Assembly: GCF_008195825.1 (NCBI RefSeq)
Contig: NZ_CP043329.1
Span: 3,658,001-3,722,000 of the forward strand
Direction: 5' to 3'
DNA length: 64,000 nucleotides
Source of the DNA: Pedobacter aquae
GTDB taxonomy: Bacteria > Bacteroidota > Bacteroidia > Sphingobacteriales > Sphingobacteriaceae
The notes beneath the pieces were generated by a model that saw only the letters and a list, made by a program, of their open reading frames with translations, was not told where the DNA came from and did no database searches. The position numbers and the translations under genes are program-made. The stretch's first letter is position 1, and each line of letters begins with the position of its first letter. Below, piece by piece: positions 47,435 through 57,992 of this stretch.

Positions 47435-50020
47435 ATGATGTTAAAGCGTTTTTTACTGATAGTTGCTACTAGTTTATCTGCTCATTTAGTTGCTGCTCAA
47501 GAGAACTCAAATAAATTGTGGTATCAAAGCCCCGCCAGAGTTTGGGAAGAGGCTTTACCCTTGGGCAATGCTAAAACCGGAGCCATGGTTTTTGGGAACA
47601 TCAGTAAAGAGCGTTTACAACTCAACAATAATACTTTATGGTCTGGTTATCCAAATGCTGGTAATAACCCTAAAGGTGTAGCGGCTTTACCTTTGGTAAG
47701 GCAAGCTATCATTACTGAAGATTACGGTAAAGCAACAGATATTTGGAAGAAAAACCTACAAGGGCCTTATTCTGCCCGTTACCTCACCATGGCAGATTTG
47801 TATCTGGATTTTAAGTTTAAAGATTCTACAGCTACCACTTACAGAAGAGAGTTAGATATTAGCAAAGCCATCCATCAAGTAACTTATAAAGTAGGAGGAG
47901 TTACTTATACCAGAGAAACTTTTATCAGCCATCCCGATAAGGTTCTACTAATACGCATTACTGCCGATAAGCCCAATGCTATAAGTTTTAATACTGAGCT
48001 ACATAGCAAACTAAAATATACCACAAAGGCAAATGCAGCAAATTACTTGGTTTTAAAAGGTAAAGCGCCTAAGCATGTAGCTCATAGAAGTGCAGAACCA
48101 GAACAGATTGTTTATGATGAAAAGGAAGGGATGACTTTTGAAGTTCATCTAAAAATTAAAACAGAAGGTGGTTCGGTTAAATCATTGCAAAATCAATTAC
48201 AGGTGAGTAAAGCAAATGCAGTAACCATTTACCTTACCGATGCTACCAGTTATAATGGTTTTGATAAATCGCCAGGTTTAGAGGGTAAAAACCCAGCTAT
48301 ACAGGCACAAGCAGACATGAACAAAGCTTTTGTAAAGTCTTATACTGCGATGAAACAGTTGCATGTAGCAGATCATCAAAAACTGTTTAATCGTATAAGT
48401 TTTACTTTAAAAAGCAATCCAGATTTAGATAAATTACCTACTAATATCCGTTTGCAAAGACAAGGTATTAGCGGTAACGACCAAGGCTTACAAGCTTTAT
48501 ATTTTCAGTTCGGAAGGTATTTGATGATAGCCGGCTCGAGACCGGGCTCTTTACCTACCAATTTACAAGGGATTTGGAATGATTTAGTACAACCGCCTTG
48601 GGGAAGTAATTTTACAGCTAATATTAATACCCAAATGAATTATTGGCCAGCAGAAAACGGAAATCTTTCTGAATTACATGCTCCATTATTTGATTTTATT
48701 GGAAGATTAGCCATCAATGGTAAAGAAACTCTAAAGACCAATTACGGGATTAATGAAGGTTGGACAGTACATCACAATACAGATATATGGGCTAAAACAT
48801 CGCCAACAGGGGGGTACGATTGGGACCCTCGTGGTACACCACGTTGGTCTGCCTGGGCAATGGGAAGTCCTTGGTTTTGTATGCACCTGTACGACCATTA
48901 TCTATACACTGGCGATATAAATTTTCTAAGAAATAAAGCCTATCCTTTAATGAAAGGTGCAGCCCAGTTTTTACTAAATTGGTTACAAGAAGATGCTAAG
49001 GGACACTTGGTTACCAATCCATCAACCTCGCCAGAGAACGTGTTTAAAATTGATGGTAAAGAGTACGAGATGAGCATGGCTACCACCATGGATATGGGTA
49101 TTACCAAAGAGTTTTTTGCAGCTTATTTAAACACAGCCAAAGTTTTAAATGTTGATGCAGCTTTAAGAACTCGGGTAGAAAATGCTTATCAGAAATTATA
49201 TCCTTACAAGATTGGTAAACACGGGCAGTTGCAAGAGTGGTTTAAAGATTGGGATGATCCTGAAGATAAACACAGACATATTTCTCATCTTTTTGGTTTG
49301 TTTCCGGGTAATCATATTACTCCACAGAATACGCCAGAATTGGCAGCTGCTTCAAAGCAGTCTCTTATTCACCGTGGTGATGTAAGTACAGGCTGGTCTA
49401 TGGCTTGGAAAATAAATTGGTGGGCAAGGTTACAAAACGGAAACAAAGCTTTAGAGATATTAAAAACCGGTTTAACCGAGATAGACCCTGTACAAAAGAA
49501 AGAAAGTGGCGCTGGGGCTAATGCCCAACTGAGCAATTTCCAGATGAGCGGTGGCGGTACTTATCCTAATTTATTTGATGCACATCCGCCTTTTCAAATT
49601 GATGGTAATTTTGGTGCCACAGCAGGTGTTATAGAAATGTTAATGCAAAGCCATACCGATGCTATAAGTTTACTACCCGCTCTTCCAGAAGAGTGGCAAC
49701 AAGGCAGTATGAAAGGTATCAAAGCTAGGGGCAACTTTACCGTAGATATTACTTGGGATAAAGGTCAATTGAAACAAGCAACTTTAATATCTCATTTAGG
49801 AGGAAACTGTCGTTTAACTACCAAAATACCTGTTAAAGTTGTTGGGGTAGTTAGTAAAGCAGCATCGGGTAAAAACCCAAATCCTTTGTATTATCATTTT
49901 GATGATGTTAAATTCGATAAAGTAGCACAAGCTAAACTGCCAGATTTAAATACCAATAAAGAATTTACCATAGATTTTAATACCCAAAAGGGTATGAAAT
50001 ACATCATCATGCCTTTATAG
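47435..50020 (+). CDS. GH95 alpha-L-fucosidase/galactosidase, copy 2
   Basis: The start is ATG at 47435 (or 47438), 4 bases after copy 1; the signal peptide ends LVAAQ. Conserved residues are N396 and N398 in [15 protein letters not shown]534 in STSPENV and the Asp of [18 protein letters not shown]. It differs from copy 1 by long inserts ([23 protein letters not shown]; a [21 protein letters not shown] loop near the active site; [17 protein letters not shown] before the Asp block), suggesting another linkage or sugar, possibly L-galactose against L-fucose (inference). Confidence 0.93.
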   Translation: MMLKRFLLIVATSLSAHLVAAQENSNKLWYQSPARVWEEALPLGNAKTGAMVFGNISKERLQLNNNTLWSGYPNAGNNPKGVAALPLVRQAIITEDYGKATDIWKKNLQGPYSARYLTMADLYLDFKFKDSTATTYRRELDISKAIHQVTYKVGGVTYTRETFISHPDKVLLIRITADKPNAISFNTELHSKLKYTTKANAANYLVLKGKAPKHVAHRSAEPEQIVYDEKEGMTFEVHLKIKTEGGSVKSLQNQLQVSKANAVTIYLTDATSYNGFDKSPGLEGKNPAIQAQADMNKAFVKSYTAMKQLHVADHQKLFNRISFTLKSNPDLDKLPTNIRLQRQGISGNDQGLQALYFQFGRYLMIAGSRPGSLPTNLQGIWNDLVQPPWGSNFTANINTQMNYWPAENGNLSELHAPLFDFIGRLAINGKETLKTNYGINEGWTVHHNTDIWAKTSPTGGYDWDPRGTPRWSAWAMGSPWFCMHLYDHYLYTGDINFLRNKAYPLMKGAAQFLLNWLQEDAKGHLVTNPSTSPENVFKIDGKEYEMSMATTMDMGITKEFFAAYLNTAKVLNVDAALRTRVENAYQKLYPYKIGKHGQLQEWFKDWDDPEDKHRHISHLFGLFPGNHITPQNTPELAAASKQSLIHRGDVSTGWSMAWKINWWARLQNGNKALEILKTGLTEIDPVQKKESGAGANAQLSNFQMSGGGTYPNLFDAHPPFQIDGNFGATAGVIEMLMQSHTDAISLLPALPEEWQQGSMKGIKARGNFTVDITWDKGQLKQATLISHLGGNCRLTTKIPVKVVGVVSKAASGKNPNPLYYHFDDVKFDKVAQAKLPDLNTNKEFTIDFNTQKGMKYIIMPL

Positions 50021-50148
50021 CAGACTTTTATGTTTGTGTAACAATCTTATAGGATGTTAATTCAGCTTATTTTTAAGGTAATTGATGTGATTTTTATACC
50101 ATAAAAATGCTGTTTATTTGGTATAACCATAATAACCAATTTTATTAC

Positions 50149-51666
50149 ATGAAATTATATCCTGTAAAGGTCTTGTTGCTGGTAGCAATGACCACCACGC
50201 TTCTTTTTGCGTTTTCCAGTGCTACATGGCAGTCTAAGTTTTTAAAAGTTAATGCCGATGGCAGTATTACCTATTTTCCTGATGAACAAGGTAATACCAT
50301 CCCAGATTTTAGCCGAGTAGGCTATCACCACGGAGATAAAGCAATTCCTGATGTTAAAGTTGTAAAAACAATTACAGCACCAACATCTGGCGATAGCGAA
50401 AAACTGATACAACAAGCTATTGATGAAGTGGCAAAACTTAAGCCTAATAGTATGGGACATCGTGGTGCAATTTTGCTCAAAAAAAGAACTTATAAAATAC
50501 CCGGCGTTATTAAAATTAATGCAAGTGGTATAGTGTTAAGAGGCGAAAAGGGAACTGTTTTTGTGGCGTCAGGAAAAGTAAAAAGAAACCTAATTGTGGT
50601 TGCTGGTGCTGGCGATGTTAAAGAAGTTAATGGCACAAGGGTAAAAATTGCTGATGATTATGTTCCTGTTGGTGCTAAATCTTTTAAAGTGAAATCTGCT
50701 AAAGCCTATCAGGTTGGAGATGATATTATTGTGTACAGACCTGCTACAACAAATTGGATTGCTGATTTGAAAATGGATAAAATAGTTCCCAAATCAGACA
50801 CCAGACAATGGGATACCCAAACATATAACTTTCCGTTTGAGCGTAAAATCACTAAAATTGAAGGAAACACAATTTTTATTGATAATCCTATTGTAATGGC
50901 TATGGAAACGCAATACGGTGGTGGCGAAGTTTATAAATATACTTTTGCAGGAAGAATTAAAGAAGTAGGTATAGAAAATCTAGAGATACAATCAGAGTAT
51001 GCCAATGATACCGATGAAGAGCATGGCTGGGTAGCCGTTCAATTTAATAAGGTTGAGAATGCCTGGGCTAGAAACATCGTTTCTAAATATTTTGGATACT
51101 CTTGTGTAAGTTTAGAAAGAGGAGCTAAAAAAGTTACCGTGATAGATTCTAAATGTTTAGATGGAAAATCGCAAATAACTGGTGGAAGACGTTATTCTTT
51201 TAATAACGTTGGGCAACAAAACCTATTCATGAATTTAGAAACTACTGAGGGCAGACATGATTATGTTACAGCAGCTCAAGTTCTAGGGCCAAATGTGTTT
51301 TACAATTGCAAAGCATCTAAAACCCATTCAGATATTGGTCCACACCACCGCTGGACCATGGGTACACTTTATGATAATGTGGTAACAGACGGACAAATTA
51401 ACGTACAAGACAGAGGGAACTCTGGTACTGGGCATGGTTGGGCTGGCGTAAACCAAGTGTTTTGGAATTGCCGAGCTAAAGAAATAACCCTGCAAAACCC
51501 TTATGTAAGCGGTAAAAACTATGCTATTGGCGTCATAGCAGATAAAAGAATTAATACAAAACTTGGCGACCGTCCGGATGGTGAATGGGAAGGGCAAAAT
51601 AAAGAAGGTTTACAGCCAAGTTCTTTGTATTTAGCTCAGTTAAATGCTCGTAAAAAATTAAAGTAA
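50149..51666 (+). CDS. Secreted beta-helix protein of unassigned family, intact paralogue
   Basis: The ATG at 50149 gives a normal signal peptide (MKLYPVKVLLLVAMTTTLLFAFSSA); the earlier ATG at 50107 would add 14 residues. The mature protein (about 480 residues) starts with a FLKVNADGSITYFPDEQGNTIPDFSRVGYHHG strand block like pectate-lyase-superfamily N-termini, then a beta-helix with KYFGYSCVSLERGAKKV, TGGRRYSFNNVG, SDIGPHHRWTMGTLYDNV and GTGHGWAGVNQVFWNC. The invariant His pair, Arg and Asp in SDIGPHHRW look catalytic. It is placed between GH95 and GH31. It is homologous to the frameshifted protein at 40769-42453. I cannot assign a CAZy family. Confidence 0.82.
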   Translation: MKLYPVKVLLLVAMTTTLLFAFSSATWQSKFLKVNADGSITYFPDEQGNTIPDFSRVGYHHGDKAIPDVKVVKTITAPTSGDSEKLIQQAIDEVAKLKPNSMGHRGAILLKKRTYKIPGVIKINASGIVLRGEKGTVFVASGKVKRNLIVVAGAGDVKEVNGTRVKIADDYVPVGAKSFKVKSAKAYQVGDDIIVYRPATTNWIADLKMDKIVPKSDTRQWDTQTYNFPFERKITKIEGNTIFIDNPIVMAMETQYGGGEVYKYTFAGRIKEVGIENLEIQSEYANDTDEEHGWVAVQFNKVENAWARNIVSKYFGYSCVSLERGAKKVTVIDSKCLDGKSQITGGRRYSFNNVGQQNLFMNLETTEGRHDYVTAAQVLGPNVFYNCKASKTHSDIGPHHRWTMGTLYDNVVTDGQINVQDRGNSGTGHGWAGVNQVFWNCRAKEITLQNPYVSGKNYAIGVIADKRINTKLGDRPDGEWEGQNKEGLQPSSLYLAQLNARKKLK

Positions 51667-51675
51667 TATTTCATC

Positions 51676-53829
51676 ATGAAAAAAATAGGGTTATTAGCTA
51701 TTTACCTTTGTTTAAGTATTCTTCAAGCATTTTCTCAAGCTATACAATGGACAGAAGTTCATCCTGGTGTGTGGAAAGGTGTAGCCGGAAAGCCAGAAAA
51801 TTTTGATTTATTAAAGGCATCAGGCGCAAAGCCAAATGCAACAGCTTTAGATAAGGTAGGGAGTGCTAGTTTTCCACTTCAACAAGCTGATATTAAGTTT
51901 GAATTACAAGACGGAAAAACTTTTTTAAGTTTCCCTCTCGAGTTAGAAGAACAGCTTTATGGTTTTGGCTTAAACTTTCAAACCGTACATCAAAGAGCTA
52001 AGGTTTTAGAATTGCATGTAGACCACTATGGGGGTAAAGATAACGGACGTACCCATGCACCAGTACCTTTTTACATGTCGTCCAAAGGTTATGGTGTTTT
52101 CATCAACTCGGCCAGATATATTAAAGTATGGGCAGGCACAAGTTTAAGAAAAGATAGTCCTATTTTCCCGGCAGAGCCGGTAGATAGAACGGCAGGTAAA
52201 AACTGGCAATCAAGAAATACTTCTGATGCTATTGAGATTTTAGTACCAGCCGAAGGAGTAGAATTTTATGTTTTTGCAGGTCCAAAACCGTTGCAAGTGA
52301 TGCAACGCTACAACTTATTTAATGGTGGAGGTTATTTACCACCAAGATGGGGTTTAGGCTTTACACAACGTGTTAAAACAAAATTTACCGACGCTGAAGT
52401 AAAAGAAGAAGTTCAAGCCTTTCAGGATAAAGGTTATCCATTAGATTTTGTTGGTTTAGAGCCAGGTTGGCAAAGTTGGGCATATCCAGGAAGTTTTACT
52501 TGGGATAAAGGCAGATATCCAAATCCGCAGGCTTTTGTAAAAGAAATGCTCGATAAAGGCATCAGGTTAAACCTATGGATAAATCCTTATGTATCGCCAA
52601 AAGCTAGTTTCTATAAAGAAATAAGACCACTAACAGGTTCACACACGGTTTGGCGTGGTGCAGTTCCTGATTTTAATTTGCCAGAAGCCAGAAAAATATT
52701 CTTCAATCAGCTTAAGCAAGACCAAATAGACATCGGCGTAAGCGGATACAAAATAGATGAGGTTGATGGTTACGATTATCATTTATGGCCAGATATAGCA
52801 AAGTTTCCTTCCGGAGTTTCTGCCGAGCAAATGAGACAAACTTATGGTTTAATGGTACAACGCTATACTTCAGACTTGTTTAAAGAGCGCAACCAAAGAA
52901 CTTTTGGTTTGGTAAGAGCATCAAACGGAGGTGGTACTTCTTTTCCATATGTGATTTATAACGATTATTACAACCACGAAGATTTTATCACCGCTTTAAT
53001 TAATAGCGGTTTCTCGGGCGTATTGTGGACACCAGAAGTTAGAGCATCAAAAACTGGCGAAGAGTGGTTAAGAAGATTTCAATCTAATGTATTTTCTCCA
53101 ATGGCTATGATTAACGCTTGGTCATCTGGTACAAAACCCTGGACTTACCCAGACGTTGCCGAAAAAGTAAAAGAGTTTTCTTTATTAAGGATGAAAATGA
53201 TGCCTTATTGGTATACTACCTTTGCTAAGTATCATTTTGAAGGAATTCCGCCATTTAGAGCCATGAATTTAGAAGAAGGTTTCCAGCAAGAAGTGAAAAA
53301 GGAAGTTGCTGCGGCAAATATTAATCTGGAAGAAAACCCTTATGCAGAAGCTACCTCTAAAGAAATTAAAGACCAATACATGGCAGGCGATTATTTATTG
53401 GTAGCGCCAATGTTTACAGGCCAAATATCAAGAAAAGTAGTGTTACCAAAAGGCAGATGGTATGATTTCTATACCGGAGATTTTGTTGGCGATGGCAAAG
53501 TAATTACCGTAACACCGGGTTTAGATAAAATTCCGGTTTTTGTAAAAGATGGCGGTATCATACCTATGATGCCCGCCAAATTACATGCTCCAAAATTGAA
53601 TGAGAAGGTTGATTTAGAAATTAGATTTTATGGTGAAAAGCCAGCTTCTTTTATGCTTTACGATGATGATGGAGAAACTTTTAATTATGAAAAAGGTGCT
53701 TTCAGCTGGAGAGAAATCAAGGTAGAGAAACTAAAAAACGGAATATTTAAAGGTTCTATATCCGCCCCAGAAAAAGGAAAACCTAATACCATTGGTAAAG
53801 TGAAGATAACAGTTATGACAAAGAAATAA
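51676..53829 (+). CDS. GH31 alpha-glycosidase (alpha-xylosidase/alpha-galactosidase-like)
   Basis: The 717-residue secreted protein has a signal peptide ending AFSQ, an N-terminal beta-sandwich (ELEEQLYGFGLNFQTVHQRAK) and a barrel with the nucleophile D361 in GYKIDEVDGYD. A C-terminal beta domain follows (DYLLVAPMFTGQISRKVVLPKGRWYDFYTGDFV, PVFVKDGGIIPMMP). GH31 retains alpha-glucosidase, xylosidase and galactosidase activities; specificity is not visible. With GH95 and GH2 next to it, an alpha-xylosidase on a fucogalactosyl-xylosyl side chain is possible. Confidence 0.92.
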   Translation: MKKIGLLAIYLCLSILQAFSQAIQWTEVHPGVWKGVAGKPENFDLLKASGAKPNATALDKVGSASFPLQQADIKFELQDGKTFLSFPLELEEQLYGFGLNFQTVHQRAKVLELHVDHYGGKDNGRTHAPVPFYMSSKGYGVFINSARYIKVWAGTSLRKDSPIFPAEPVDRTAGKNWQSRNTSDAIEILVPAEGVEFYVFAGPKPLQVMQRYNLFNGGGYLPPRWGLGFTQRVKTKFTDAEVKEEVQAFQDKGYPLDFVGLEPGWQSWAYPGSFTWDKGRYPNPQAFVKEMLDKGIRLNLWINPYVSPKASFYKEIRPLTGSHTVWRGAVPDFNLPEARKIFFNQLKQDQIDIGVSGYKIDEVDGYDYHLWPDIAKFPSGVSAEQMRQTYGLMVQRYTSDLFKERNQRTFGLVRASNGGGTSFPYVIYNDYYNHEDFITALINSGFSGVLWTPEVRASKTGEEWLRRFQSNVFSPMAMINAWSSGTKPWTYPDVAEKVKEFSLLRMKMMPYWYTTFAKYHFEGIPPFRAMNLEEGFQQEVKKEVAAANINLEENPYAEATSKEIKDQYMAGDYLLVAPMFTGQISRKVVLPKGRWYDFYTGDFVGDGKVITVTPGLDKIPVFVKDGGIIPMMPAKLHAPKLNEKVDLEIRFYGEKPASFMLYDDDGETFNYEKGAFSWREIKVEKLKNGIFKGSISAPEKGKPNTIGKVKITVMTKK

Positions 53830-53853
53830 TAAAAGCCCAAAATTGAATAAAAA

Positions 53854-55041
53854 ATGAAATATTTTAAATTGATTCTTACGTTAACCTTATTAAGTAACAT
53901 TGCTTTTGCACAAAAAGTAAATATTAAAAAGGCCTTTAAACATGCCGAGAAACAAACGGCTGTGATGCTTACAGAAGTTGAAAAAGCTAAAGCTAAAACC
54001 ACGAATAAAAAGTTGGTTTCGCCACGCACCATAGAAAAAGGCGAGTTAAAATTGGTAGCTTCTAGAGATTGGACTAGCGGTTTTTTCCCTGGTGTACTTT
54101 GGTTTTTACACGAGAATAATAAGAAAAACAATACCTGGTTTACAGAAGCTAAAAAGTTTACTGCCGATATAGAAGAAGAGAAAACCAACGGGACAACTCA
54201 TGATATGGGTTTTAAAGTTTATTGCAGCTTTGGTACAGGTTACAGGTTAACCAATGACCCACATTATAAAGATGTAATTATACAGTCTGCTAAAACTTTA
54301 ATGACCAGGTTTAACCCTAAAACCGGAGTTATTTTATCTTGGGACCATAGTAGGGATAAATGGGTAAATCCAGTAATTATTGATAATATGATGAATCTAG
54401 AATTGCTTTTTGCAGCTACAAGATTAACTGGCGATTCTTCTTTTTATAAAGTTGCGGTTACCCATGCCAATACCACTATGAAAAATCATTTTAGATCAGA
54501 TTACAGTTCGTACCACGTAATAGATTATGACCCAAATACAGGTGCGGTGCTAAAGAAAAATACTCACCAAGGGTACTTTCACGAATCGGCCTGGTCTAGA
54601 GGACAAGCTTGGGCGCTATATGGTTATACTTTATGTTACAGAGAAACTAAAAACCCTGCTTATTTAGCACAGGCAGAAAACATTGCTAAGTTTTACCTTA
54701 ACCATAAAAACTTACCAGAAGATTTAGTGCCTTATTGCGATTTTGATTCTAAAAAAATACCTAACGAAGCTCGTGATGCATCAGCAGCTGCTATTGTAGC
54801 ATCAAGCTTGTACGAGTTAAGTGCTTACACGCCCGATAAGAAGTCGTATTATCAACAAAAAGCAGATAAAATGCTACACAGTTTAAGTACAAAATACATC
54901 GCTCCGGTAGGCGAAGCTAAAGGTTTTATCTTGTTACACAGTACAGGCTCTGCACCTTCTAATAGCGAGGTTGATGTGCCATTAAACTACGCAGATTACT
55001 ATTATTTAGAAGCTTTATTAAGAAAAAGACAGCTAAAATAA
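53854..55041 (+). CDS. Unsaturated glucuronyl/galacturonyl hydrolase, GH88
   Basis: The 395-residue secreted alpha/alpha-barrel has a signal peptide ending IAFAQ. The two aspartates of the family are D117 in THDMGF and D177 in IIDNMMNLELL; SRGQAWALYGY and DASAAAIVASSLYEL are conserved. It hydrates the 4,5-double bond at the non-reducing end of lyase products, giving 5-keto-4-deoxyuronate. This complements GH105 at 30499, whose substrate carries rhamnose. It ends the GH2-to-GH88 run; a 365-base gap follows. Confidence 0.93.
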   Translation: MKYFKLILTLTLLSNIAFAQKVNIKKAFKHAEKQTAVMLTEVEKAKAKTTNKKLVSPRTIEKGELKLVASRDWTSGFFPGVLWFLHENNKKNNTWFTEAKKFTADIEEEKTNGTTHDMGFKVYCSFGTGYRLTNDPHYKDVIIQSAKTLMTRFNPKTGVILSWDHSRDKWVNPVIIDNMMNLELLFAATRLTGDSSFYKVAVTHANTTMKNHFRSDYSSYHVIDYDPNTGAVLKKNTHQGYFHESAWSRGQAWALYGYTLCYRETKNPAYLAQAENIAKFYLNHKNLPEDLVPYCDFDSKKIPNEARDASAAAIVASSLYELSAYTPDKKSYYQQKADKMLHSLSTKYIAPVGEAKGFILLHSTGSAPSNSEVDVPLNYADYYYLEALLRKRQLK

Positions 55042-55406
55042 GTTCATCATCTACCTATGAAAAACATTATTTGAGCAAAAAAAAAATCTGCCAAAATAAC
55101 TTACTTATTAGCTAATTGCTCCTATCATTTTAAGCTAAAATTACTGTTTATTTGATTTAATCAATTTTAAATCTTGCTTTAGTGCAGCATGCAATTTAGC
55201 ATATCAACAGCCTAAAGATTTTTGATTATAGTTTATTAAAAAATACGCTTTAAGTTCTTGAAACAGGCTTAAATGCTGATTTAAAATACAGAAAGAAGTT
55301 GCTTCCCGTAAAGGTGTTAAGTTCCGGGGTATTTATCATTCTTGGTTTAGTAACTTCTTTTTTTATGGTTTAATACCTACAAACAGTAAAAAATTATAAC
55401 AAGCTC
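55042..55406. other. Intergenic region with a long-range hairpin and A10 tract
   Basis: No gene is visible in these 365 bases. AAAGAAGTT (55292-55300) pairs with AACTTCTTT (55352-55360), followed by more T; inside the loop CCCG and CGGGG can pair. The structure could be a terminator for the GH88 unit or part of a leader of GH28. An A10 tract lies near 55078. Confidence 0.5.
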
Positions 55407-56948
55407 ATGATGTTAAAAAGGTTCTTTAAAATAGTTTTTCTTCTAGTTCTTACCCATCAAATTTCATTTGCTCAAGAAAGCATCAATGTTTTACAACACG
55501 GTGTACTAGCAGACGGCAAAACGGTAAATACAAAAGCCATTCAAAAATTAATTGATGAGGGCAGCAAAAAAGGTGGTGCTATTATACATTTTCCAGCAGG
55601 CCAATATGTGGCGGGTACTATTTTAATTAAAGATAATGTTACGCTTTCGCTGGATGAAAAAGCCGAACTTTTAGGAAGCACAAACATTGCAGATTACCAA
55701 ATGGTAGATGCTTTTAGAACCGGTAACGGTGCATTAATGGGCTACTGCTTTATAGGCGCAGTGGATGCTAAAAATGTAGGTATCATTGGTGGGGGAACTA
55801 TAAACGGCAGAGGGAAAGATGTTTTAGCATCAGGCGGAAGAGGTAGAAGACCTTTTCTGGTGAGATTTGTAAGAAGCACAGGTATTGTGGTTAAGGATGT
55901 AAAATTGATCAATTCTACCGCTTGGACTACCCACTTTTTTGCTTGTAAAGGCATAGATATTTCGGGTGTTACCATTAAAAGTCGTGGCTTAGGTAATAAT
56001 GATGGTTTTGATATAGATTGCTCGCAAGACGTAAAAATATTCAATTGTGATATTGATACTGGTGATGATGGGCTATGTTTTAAAACCACTTGGAGCCAAA
56101 TGGCTTGTAAAAACATTGAAGTAAAGGGTTTAAGAATTACCAGTAACCACGGCGCTATCAAGTTTGGCACCGAGTCTATGGCGCCCTTTGAGAATATCAA
56201 AATATCTGATGTTTATATCTATGATACCAGAAACGGTGGTATTAAAATCAATAGTGTAGATGGCGCACAAATACGTAACGTAGAAATTTCTAACATCACC
56301 ATGAATAATGTGCGTACACCAATGCTCATTAGATTAGGTTCTCGTCTAAGCGTTTTCAGAAAAGATAGCGATACGCAACAAAAAACCGGAGTAATAGAAA
56401 ACGTTACCATCAAAAATATAAATGCAAAGGCAGCAAATCTTGCGCAAATAGATCCACCAAGTGGTATTTTGATTACAGGCGTACCGGGTCACGACATCAA
56501 AAATTTAACCTTAGAAAATATAGACATCAGAATAGCTGGTGGTGGCAATGCTAAACATGCTAGGCAAGTGGTGCCAGAGGTAGAAACAGCCTATCCAGAA
56601 ATCAGCACTTTTAAACCTACTATTCCGGCTTATGGTATTTGGGCCAGACATGTATCGGGTTTAACCCTAAAAAATATAAGTTTTACAGTTGATAGTACCG
56701 ATTTAAGACCAGCTTTTATTATTGAAGATGGTAAAAACGTAACCATTTCTAACAGTCGAGTTCCAACTTTTGAAGGTGCAGAAGCAGTTATCAGGTTAGA
56801 AAATGTTCAAGCTGCAAATATCACTCAGGTAAGCACTACTGGTAAGGCAAAAGCATTGGTAAGGGTAGAAGGTAAAAGTACCGATGTTAAAGCTTCAAAA
56901 AACAAGTTTGGCGAGATAGTTAAAGAAATAGAAATTATTAAACCTTAA
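55407..56948 (+). CDS. GH28 glycoside hydrolase, second copy
   Basis: The 513-residue protein has a signal peptide ending ISFAQ. The beta-helix carries GH28 motifs NNDGFD (197-202), TGDDGLC with D220/D221 and NHG (247-249); the usual RIK is replaced by IKFGTES (K252). This variant is seen in exo-acting and rhamnogalacturonan-directed GH28 members. It differs strongly from the GH28 at 28783. It begins a unit with the GH43/GH117-like propeller, 11 bases downstream, and the GH29 pair. Confidence 0.9.
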   Translation: MMLKRFFKIVFLLVLTHQISFAQESINVLQHGVLADGKTVNTKAIQKLIDEGSKKGGAIIHFPAGQYVAGTILIKDNVTLSLDEKAELLGSTNIADYQMVDAFRTGNGALMGYCFIGAVDAKNVGIIGGGTINGRGKDVLASGGRGRRPFLVRFVRSTGIVVKDVKLINSTAWTTHFFACKGIDISGVTIKSRGLGNNDGFDIDCSQDVKIFNCDIDTGDDGLCFKTTWSQMACKNIEVKGLRITSNHGAIKFGTESMAPFENIKISDVYIYDTRNGGIKINSVDGAQIRNVEISNITMNNVRTPMLIRLGSRLSVFRKDSDTQQKTGVIENVTIKNINAKAANLAQIDPPSGILITGVPGHDIKNLTLENIDIRIAGGGNAKHARQVVPEVETAYPEISTFKPTIPAYGIWARHVSGLTLKNISFTVDSTDLRPAFIIEDGKNVTISNSRVPTFEGAEAVIRLENVQAANITQVSTTGKAKALVRVEGKSTDVKASKNKFGEIVKEIEIIKP

Positions 56949-56959
56949 TCAAACATGAC

Positions 56960-57961
56960 ATGAAGTTTTCTTTAAAGGTATTTATCATTTCATTGCTTTT
57001 AGTTACAAGCCAAGTAACCATAGCGCAAGAACCAGCTTTTGAGAGTATTAAGAATTTTATAAAGCCAGCAAAAAAAGAAGGTGGCTTAAAGCTAAGTCAG
57101 TATTTTTTATGGTGCCCATCGGTGATTAAAGTTGGGAATACTTACCACCTATTTGCTTCGGCATGGCCTGCAGAAGGTGGTATGGCAAGCTGGACAGCCA
57201 AGTCTTTATGCATCAGGGCAACCTCAAAAAACCTTTTAGGGCCTTATGAATTTGCTGAAGTTGTTTTAGAAAAAAGAGAAGGTAAATGGGATAATGATAG
57301 GGTTCATAATCCTAAAATAGTTAAGGTAGGGAATAAATACGTATTGTATTATATATCATCAGCTAATGAAACAGGTTATGCAGAGGCTGATGCCATTACT
57401 GGTCCGTGGACGAGGTCTGAAAAGATGATGAGTTTTAGCAATCCGGCGCCATTGGTAAGGCCTGATGGTAGCGTATATGTATTTGGCAGATTATCTGTTA
57501 AAATTGGAGATAAGCAAGTGCGTACAGCTAGAGCAGCAGAGGCCGCAAGCTATAAAGGGCCTTATCAAAACTTAGCTCCTGAAAAGGAAAATCTTTTCCC
57601 TAACAATTACGAATTAGAAGACCCAACCATTTGGTGGGCAAATAACCAATACCATGTCATCTGTACAGATTTTGCAGGTGTGGCTACGGGTAGAAATAAA
57701 GTTGGTGTTCAGTATTATTCTAAAGATGGTATCAACTATCAGTTATTAACCAAAGAACCTATCAATACCAACGAGATTACTTATGATGATGGTAGTAAAG
57801 AAAAATTTAAAAGAGTAGAAAGACCTTTTGCTTACGTAGAAAACGGTATAGTAAAAGCTTACTTTTTAGGTTGCATGACACCTGATGATAAAGGCGTAAT
57901 TGTAGCCCATCCGGTTGATGATTATGTACCGGGTAAATCATCATCTAAAAAGAAAGAATAG
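56960..57961 (+). CDS. GH43/GH117-like five-bladed propeller glycosidase
   Basis: The 333-residue secreted protein has a signal peptide ending TIAQ. The blade pattern (YFLWCPSVIKVGNTYHLFASAW, DRVHNPKIVKVGNKYVLYYI, NYELEDPTIWWANNQYHVICTDF, GIVKAYFLGCM) matches GH43-clan enzymes. ELEDPTIWW gives a likely acid Glu and Asp, while the usual first-blade Asp-Pro is replaced by CPSV, so catalysis may differ from classical GH43. It lies after GH28 and before two GH29 genes. Activity is unassigned. Confidence 0.72.
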   Translation: MKFSLKVFIISLLLVTSQVTIAQEPAFESIKNFIKPAKKEGGLKLSQYFLWCPSVIKVGNTYHLFASAWPAEGGMASWTAKSLCIRATSKNLLGPYEFAEVVLEKREGKWDNDRVHNPKIVKVGNKYVLYYISSANETGYAEADAITGPWTRSEKMMSFSNPAPLVRPDGSVYVFGRLSVKIGDKQVRTARAAEAASYKGPYQNLAPEKENLFPNNYELEDPTIWWANNQYHVICTDFAGVATGRNKVGVQYYSKDGINYQLLTKEPINTNEITYDDGSKEKFKRVERPFAYVENGIVKAYFLGCMTPDDKGVIVAHPVDDYVPGKSSSKKKE

Positions 57962-57992
57962 TTCTATTAAGACTTGTCAAAAGGAAAATTTA

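Noticed and set aside
53685-54188. Minus-strand ORF of 167 codons across the GH31/GH88 junction
   Set aside because: Its hydrophobic look comes from reverse-complemented lysine-rich coding sequence; both plus-strand genes are conserved across it.
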